64,000 nt of DNA. It comes from Chimonanthus salicifolius. Taxonomy: Eukaryota > Streptophyta > Magnoliopsida > Laurales > Calycanthaceae. The first letter of the stretch is position 1. Each line of letters opens with the position of its first letter. The notes beneath the pieces are model-generated. The model did not search any database. It was not told the DNA's origin and was given only the letters and a program-made list of their open reading frames with translations. Positions 58,010-64,000 of this stretch are shown one piece after another. The stretch lies in the NCBI GenBank assembly GCA_013350335.1, contig CM023536.1, positions 45,516,314 to 45,580,313 on the forward strand, written 5' to 3'. Position numbers and translations under genes: made by a program.

Positions 58010-61000
58010 TATAATACCCCAGCCCAATTTAGAGGTTAATTATAATTAATTGTGATTTATAAAATAATTTTTAGTCATTAATTATGAATTATTTTCTCTA
58101 GTCATGAAGATTATCAAATAAGTTTTCCAACAGATCTGAGTTTGACTCGATCCGAATCCGATAGCCATTTTAATTAAGTTTCAAAGATATATGGGTAAGT
58201 TATGAATATAATAATAATATTATTTTAGGCTTAAACCTTAACTGCTATAGAAACTCAGTCATTAGACTTAGTTTGAACTTCAAATTTTATATTATACATT
58301 ATTTTTAAATTCTGGATCTAATGACATGCCAATCTCGTTATAATTTCGCTAATTTATTTTACCCCTAAGTTTTAAAGTGGTAAAACTCCAATTTGACAGT
58401 GTAGAAGAAGTCCTAAAAATATACAGAGAGAGTCAGTACTCAATCCGTATTATAACCAAGCTGTTCATTTCTTTACACTCTAAAATAGTGAGTTTTTAAT
58501 ATTTACTCTAAGCCATGAAATATGGGCCGTTGAATAATCTTTCACTTGGAAAATGTAGTTCTTGACTTCAAAATATTTTGAAACTTTAGAATGTTTTTAT
58601 CGGACAAATTTACCCTATCAAACTATAATGTTGGATACTTTCAAAAAGAATCTTGAAAATTAGGAGATCCTGTTAAAACGGTGATTTTTAGCAAAAACAC
58701 TAGGTTTTTGAGATAGATTTCACTCTAAATTTTACTACCATGCTTAGTTTTTAATATCTGACCTAGTAAACCAATTGTATCAGTATAGTGAGACCCTGAA
58801 ATACTCAAATGAGGGAGAGGACATAGATGTAAATAGTAAAAAAAATAAAGTAATATTATATTGATAAAAATCTTGATAAGGTAGCAATCAACCTACCGTT
58901 GCAGGTTTCAGTTATAGCTGTGGGACGTGTGCGGTGGAAATTTCACCCGCATGGTTATAAATTGAAGAGGAAGGCAGGGAGGTTAGAAAAAAAAGAACAC
59001 TCAAAATTTTCCTGCCGTTTCTCTCTTTCTTCTTCTGTATCATTACCTCCTTCTTTCCATCGTCTTCCTTCAAAAACATCATCAGAGAGCAATTGTGAGA
59101 AAAAGAAAGAAAAGTTATGACTTTCTCTCTCTTAGTCATTTCCTTTTTCTTTGTTTCTTCTTCTTCGCTTTACTCTTCTTTCGTCCGACCAGTAGCAGAA
59201 ACATCGAGTTTTCCCGCGTATCCCCTCGGGTTTCAAACTAAATCTATTCTTAGCGGAAATTTGCACCCAATGTATCAAAACGATCCTATTCTTATTTTTA
59301 TTAACTCCAGAGAAAGTTACGAGTGGAATGACTTAATATTGGGGTTTAAAAATGAGATTTTTTTTGTAAATAAAAGGAAAAATAGATTTCCTCTTAAAAT
59401 TTAAATTTCACCCTCAAGATTTGTATTATTTTACGTTCAAAATATAGTTTTCGACCCTAAGGAAAATCTGGAAAAAGATTAACCCCAACTGACTATTGTG
59501 TGTTTATTTTTCTGCCTTGTGTGTTTAAATTCCTTTACTGTACCCTCTGGGCCAAATTCTCAATACGTCTCCATGGTCTTTCTTCCAGAAGACAATACGA
59601 GGATAGGGCACTGAGTACTTTTATTTATTTTACTGTCTCTATACCCTCTGGGCCTCTCACAATACATCTCCATGGTCCTTCCTCTAGAAGAGAATACGAG
59701 AAAAGGCACTGAGTACTTTACATTTTTCATTTTATTGTAATATTTTGGATGGCTGACAACTAACTTTCTTACATAATTTAAAGGAGTAGAAAGAGCCTAG
59801 GTGACTCATTACACATATTATGTTTTTCTGAAAAAATCGTACGGGGTTTGGAAAATTATTATGTGTATACACTGATAAATAGAAAATTTATACATTTTAC
59901 TCTATCTTACAGATTTTCTATTAAAAACTCAACCGGAGAAGGTGAGGAGACTCGAATCAACACTTATATTGTGTTATATGTTAAACCCTCTAACACCAGA
60001 CTGAAATGAGACCCATGGTCAATTAAAGATGGAAAAGGCTATATAGGTTCAGAATGCGAGACCTGACACTGCCTACATGTAAGGGATGTAAATGTTCTAA
60101 CTTTTTAGAACGTAAGCGTTAAAATGGTGTCGGGGAGTTGAGGACTTGTAGTATCTAACGCAGTATGTACGCATGGAGTGTCTGGAAATTGTCGGGTAAA
60201 AACTGGGCGAAGGCATTCGTGTTATTAAATCCAGTTTTATATGTTGGTGTGATATTGATTATTTGATTGATTTCTTATACTGGTATTTGATACACCAAAT
60301 AGTAAGGCTGAAACATGATGGTTCTTTCATAATAAGTCCCTGTGTAAGGAGGGCACTGGAAATCATGCATTATCATCCATTGAACATTTGCATGTGATAA
60401 TTATGTTTATAAGTTAAATCTGTGGAAGATAATAACTTTGTAAAATTTGATATTGGCCGTTGGACTATAATTGCTGAGATTAGCCGAACACCATTTGCAA
60501 ATCGTTGGGTTGGACGTGTTAGTAGGCTATGGTCGATCGCCATCAACCGTTTGTGTTGGATGGGCTAGTAGACCGGGTCGTGGAGACCTTGTGATGTTAG
60601 GTTGAAAGCTGTTGCGAACCGTTGGGTTGGATGTATTAGCAGGTTGTGGTCGACCGCCATCAACCGTTGGTGTTGAATGGGCTGGTAGACTGCACGGAGA
60701 CCTTATGTACTTACAAGTTGCTAAATGGGGGCTGACCCCGGTAAAAATTGATAAAACACCTTAGAAAGTGATCCTAGAGTGAAAATGGGTTAAGTGGATT
60801 AACCGCATTGCATTCATGAGACATGCATTATTTATTGTTTCATATATTATGTTGGATGTTATGATGAAAATGAGTTAAGTGGATTAACTGTGTTTCATTT
60901 ATGGAACATGCATTGTTATTTATTCTATAAATATTATATGTTGGATTTTATGGTGAGCTCTCCTCACTGGGCTAGTAGCTCACGTCCCTTAAAATGCAGG

Positions 61001-61443
61001 GTATGAGCTGGAAGATAGAATGGAGGAACCAATGGTGCCTCGTTAGGAGTCGGAACTTGGGAATTGTCTGTGGTTTCCCGCACGTGGAAACTAAGCATAC
61101 CTTTGGCCATTTTGTGTGTTTTTATTATAAATAAGCCTTATGTAGTATAAGAAACTCATGTTTGTAAGTTTTAATGTCGTATACATTATATCCGCTATGT
61201 TTTCGTTCGTAACACTGATAAGATAAATGAAAATATTTGTTGTGTGATATGGGTTTGTGTATGGGGACATATGGTATATGTTTGAGTCCATGTGTGAAGA
61301 GCACGTGTGACATTTTGTATGATCGAGTTTTGATAAACTTAAAAATCCAGCCCAGTTGTGACGTTGGGTGTTTAGAGTTTATTGTTTAAAAAAAAAAAAA
61401 TTTTGTCGCGTTCCGGGACCACATTTGGGTTCGGGGCGTGACA
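58010..61443 (+). repeat. 5' LTR of a plus-strand Gypsy element (about 3.4 kb)
   Basis: The right end GTTCGGGGCGTGACA is unmistakably the same type as the LTR ends at 2586 and 16984 (in reverse), and the primer site follows three bases later. The left end is placed at TATAATACCCCAGCCC, a variant of TGTAATA.CC. Inside are internal tandem duplications: period about 101 bp (59541-59720, TACCCTCTGGGCC), about 108 bp (60502-60710, ATCGCCATCAACCGTT) and about 93 bp (60780-60950, GTTAAGTGGATTAAC). The block CTCACTGGGCTAGTAGCTCAC at 60963-60983 is shared with the other Gypsy LTRs. Confidence 0.82.
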
Positions 61444-61446
61444 AAG

Positions 61447-61458
61447 TGGTATCAGAGC
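61447..61458 (+). other. Primer-binding site for tRNA-iMet
   Basis: A perfect TGGTATCAGAGC three bases after the LTR end at 61443. It fixes the plus-strand orientation of this element. Confidence 0.95.
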
Positions 61459-61989
61459 ATGGTTCAAATCTCGGACTGTGTGTATGGGAATTAGTAGAAT
61501 GATTGTTTGAGTTTAGATTCATCCCCTTAGTTTTTAAAGTTGGTAGATGGAACCTTGAGTTGGAATGAGATCAGATCCCCCTTATTTTGATAAGTGGTGT
61601 GATTTTAGTATCAAATTGATACTTTAAACTCAATATTTGAATGTGACGATATCTTGTGGATTTGAATTAAAAGGTGTTGGAGTACTGAGAGGCTCTAACA
61701 TCAATTAGGCTTGGGAGAGAACCTAGGAAGAGGATCAATAGAAGATGATATAATTATGTGTATGTGTACTATTGTATGATTAATGTATAAATTTGTTTGA
61801 ACTTGGATGCAGGGGATTATAGAAGCCCCAAATGATATGTAATATGTGTGATTTATGTTGTGTGACTTGGTAAATTCTTGCGTAAATAAGTTTATGTTAA
61901 TCACTTGGGTGATTAATATAAAATATCAAGATCATAAGGAGATTCTTGAAATTAGGGGAAAATGTTGTTCCACCCCAAGGGAATTAAAA

Positions 61990-62285
61990 TAAACCCTTAG
62001 ACGTTGTTTACATCATTCTGGAGGCTTTCCAAAGAATCGCCGATGATTTGCGATGACCTCGGGTTAGAACCCCAAAGGGAAGAGTTACCGCGGCTCTGAA
62101 AGATTTTAAGCAATTGAACCCCCAACTTTCTCAGGAAATGCTGACCCATTAGAAGCCGAAAATTGGGTCACTCAGGTTAGTCAAATCTTTGACATCTTAG
62201 CCACTCCTAGAGATTTGAAGGTGACTTTGGCCACCTACCAATTAGAGGATAATGCTTACAAATGGTGGAAAGTAAAATACAACAT
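61990..62285 (+). pseudogene. Decayed Gypsy gag fragment
   Basis: It shows EAFQRIADDL, then after a frameshift ALKDFKQLNP, then after another AENWVTQVSQIFDIL, DLKVTLATYQLEDNAYKWW. These match, in order, the gag of the minus-strand element at 2444-2058. Frameshifts and stops make it non-functional. Homology stops abruptly near 62290, and the zinc knuckle, protease and RT do not follow. Confidence 0.85.
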
Positions 62286-62290
62286 TAGGA

Positions 62291-64000
62291 CTCGAGAAAC
62301 CGAGAGTTCTTAAGAGTTGAAAATATTCTTTAAAGTTTTGTTTGCTCTTAAGAATCAGAGACCTCGGCAATGGGCTTCGAGACCTGGAATAGTTAATCGT
62401 TTTAAAGCTAATTTTTTTTACCGTTGGATGAACAGTACTACCAAAATCTCAAACCTATGTTCTGAAAGCTCGAGAATGGATTTCGAGATCTTGGATAACT
62501 AGTCGTTTGAATATTCTCTATAAATACCCATCTTGTTTTGAGAAGCTAAGGACCGAAAATTCAAATTTCATTCCATACGAAATTGCTAGTACATCAAGAA
62601 ATATCGAAAATACATAGATTTTGCTAAAAAAAAAAAGCTTGAAATTAAGAAGCCTTCCAAGTGATCATCGCCATTGTCGTTCTTGGATGATGATTCGCCG
62701 GGAATTGATGTCCGATCGGCTAGCACAAAACCGAAAAAGTAAAGGATGGATCATCCGAAAACCAAGAGGCAAAAGGGGGCGGTGAGGATGAGGACAATGC
62801 CTTCTTCCGCCAAGGGACCGTGATGATGAAGAGTGATTACAATGAAGATGAAGAAGATTGCAGAAAAAATGAGGGAGAAGGCAAATATGTTGGATTGAAC
62901 GAAGGAATTTGCCATGGAGGGATTGGTCGATGGTCTCGGGAATTACGGTTTTGGCGAGAGAGGGTTTGGGTGAAGATGAAAAGGGGAATGAAAAAGGGTA
63001 TAAGAGAAGAAAAAGAAAAAAAGAAAAAAAAAGAAATAGAGAGAGAGACATACGGCGAATGACGGCTTATGGGACACAACACCAGAAGTGTTATTTGAAA
63101 ATACATTTTTTTCGCTGAAATACATATAAAAAAAAAAATATGTGAGTGATGCATAGACATTATAGATCATGTGGATAGTCTTGGAAAATGAATTAATTTT
63201 TTTGTGAAAAATAATTTTGATTAAAGGATGCCCATCAGTTTGGGTAATGAGGAGTGTTCTACAAGATAAGCAGCGACGTGAAGGCCAAATATGACAGGTC
63301 ACAATTAGTTATCTGTGTACGACACCGTGCCGACATCAGTGATTTGCACAAATTTCCATATAAGAAATTTGACGTTATTTTTAGTAAAGATTTTGTGATT
63401 GCCCTATATATTGTTTTAAATTAATGATAAGCTATTAGAAAGCTTAGGTGATTGTGAAGTTTGGAAGTGTCTAACCAGAATATGCGCCGGTATAGTAAAA
63501 TGACTAATCTTGGTTAAAAACACTTGAGATTTGTGAGTATGAGTCAGATAGGTATTAATTGCCTCCACACTAAGACATTAAGTGCTACTTACCTCTACAA
63601 GTTAATATTGGTAAAATTAAAAGTGAGATGTGGGTATTTGTTTGTTAAATAAAAGATAAAGATATCTCAAAAGATGAACGGCTGGAATAGATAAGTGTAA
63701 AGGCCAAGTTAAATTTATTTTGCCAATGTTGAGCTAATAGAGGTTGAACGAATAAAACCTGATAAATCACTCCGAATGTTGATTGGTCATGAAATGTCTA
63801 TTGAACTAGTAAGTATAACAAACTTATTTCTTAACCTATGATTATAAAATTCCGACTACAATGTGAACATACACAGTCAAGTGGTGGTATTGATTAGGAA
63901 AAAATATGAGAAATACCTTGCCCGATGTTTGATTTATCTTTAAATGATAGTGATTCCTACTGAGGTATTTATATCCATGAAGGTGATATATTACTATTGC
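62291..64000. other. Unassigned DNA following the gag remnant
   Basis: No coding sequence recognised. 62320-62530 has an imperfect internal repeat (AATGGGCTTCGAGACCTGGAATAG / AATGGATTTCGAGATCTTGGATAAC type) ending in CTATAAATACCC (about 62518). It looks like a retroelement-type promoter followed by a leader. 62980-63060 is a purine-rich GAAAAAGAAA tract. It may belong to a nested or rearranged element. The ORFs on both strands at 62665-63062 have no family features. Confidence 0.35.

Noticed and set aside
62665..63302. Hydrophobic minus-strand ORFs as a small membrane protein
   Set aside because: The Phe/Leu/Ser richness derives from a purine-rich tract read on the opposite strand. Several frames show it and there is no start context or family match.

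Overview
This window is plant nuclear DNA, from a flowering plant whose species I cannot name. The evidence is two multi-exon genes of plant-specific families with GT-AG introns, plant LTR retrotransposons primed by initiator methionine tRNA, TRIM elements, a Stowaway MITE, plant RTE-type LINEs and AT-rich intergenic DNA. It is a gene-poor, transposon-rich stretch with two credible host genes in 64 kb. No tRNA or rRNA genes, CRISPR array or organelle insert was seen.

Layout. 1-5716: a minus-strand Ty3/Gypsy (chromovirus/Tekay-like) element with gag-pol running off the left edge, a tRNA-iMet primer site and a 3.1-kb LTR. 5.7-15.7 kb: AT-rich intergenic DNA with SINE copies, LINE remnants, an orphan promoter-like block with three G-boxes, and a 1.34-kb foldback palindrome. 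15.7-16.9 kb: a DUF659/hAT-type transposase fragment beside a 160-bp tandem repeat. 16984-19674: a solo LTR with a 5-bp target duplication. 20-29.7 kb: mostly unexplained AT-rich DNA with an ATCGGCC palindrome repeat, a TRIM and some tandem duplications.

30.1-32.5 kb (plus): a three-exon DUF506 (PDDEXK-like) gene with a clear promoter. It carries a 1-bp frameshift in the conserved C-terminal motif and a Stowaway MITE in intron 2. 34.5 kb: a 363-bp TRIM with a perfect target duplication. 35.6-43.6 kb (minus): a complete proton pump-interactor (PPI1) family gene with seven coding exons. A probable 5' UTR exon lies at 52.7 kb, giving a first intron of about 9 kb. Its introns hold a SINE with 14/15-bp duplications, an L1-type LINE relic, an unusual 0.92-kb poly(A) retroposon with a perfect 12-bp duplication, a solo LTR with a palindromic AGTCGACT array, RTE LINE fragments and a MITE.

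53-64 kb: the ATCGGCC repeat again, a third TRIM, tandem duplications, a SINE, a long (TA)n tract, and a plus-strand Gypsy LTR with primer site and a decayed gag.

The two host genes have no evident functional link. I found no convincing new biological system. The observations most worth a second look are the DUF506 frameshift, the foldback element, the 12-bp-flanked retroposon, the short TRIMs, the AGTCGACT array in an LTR, the ATCGGCC repeat family and the evenly spaced G-boxes without a gene.
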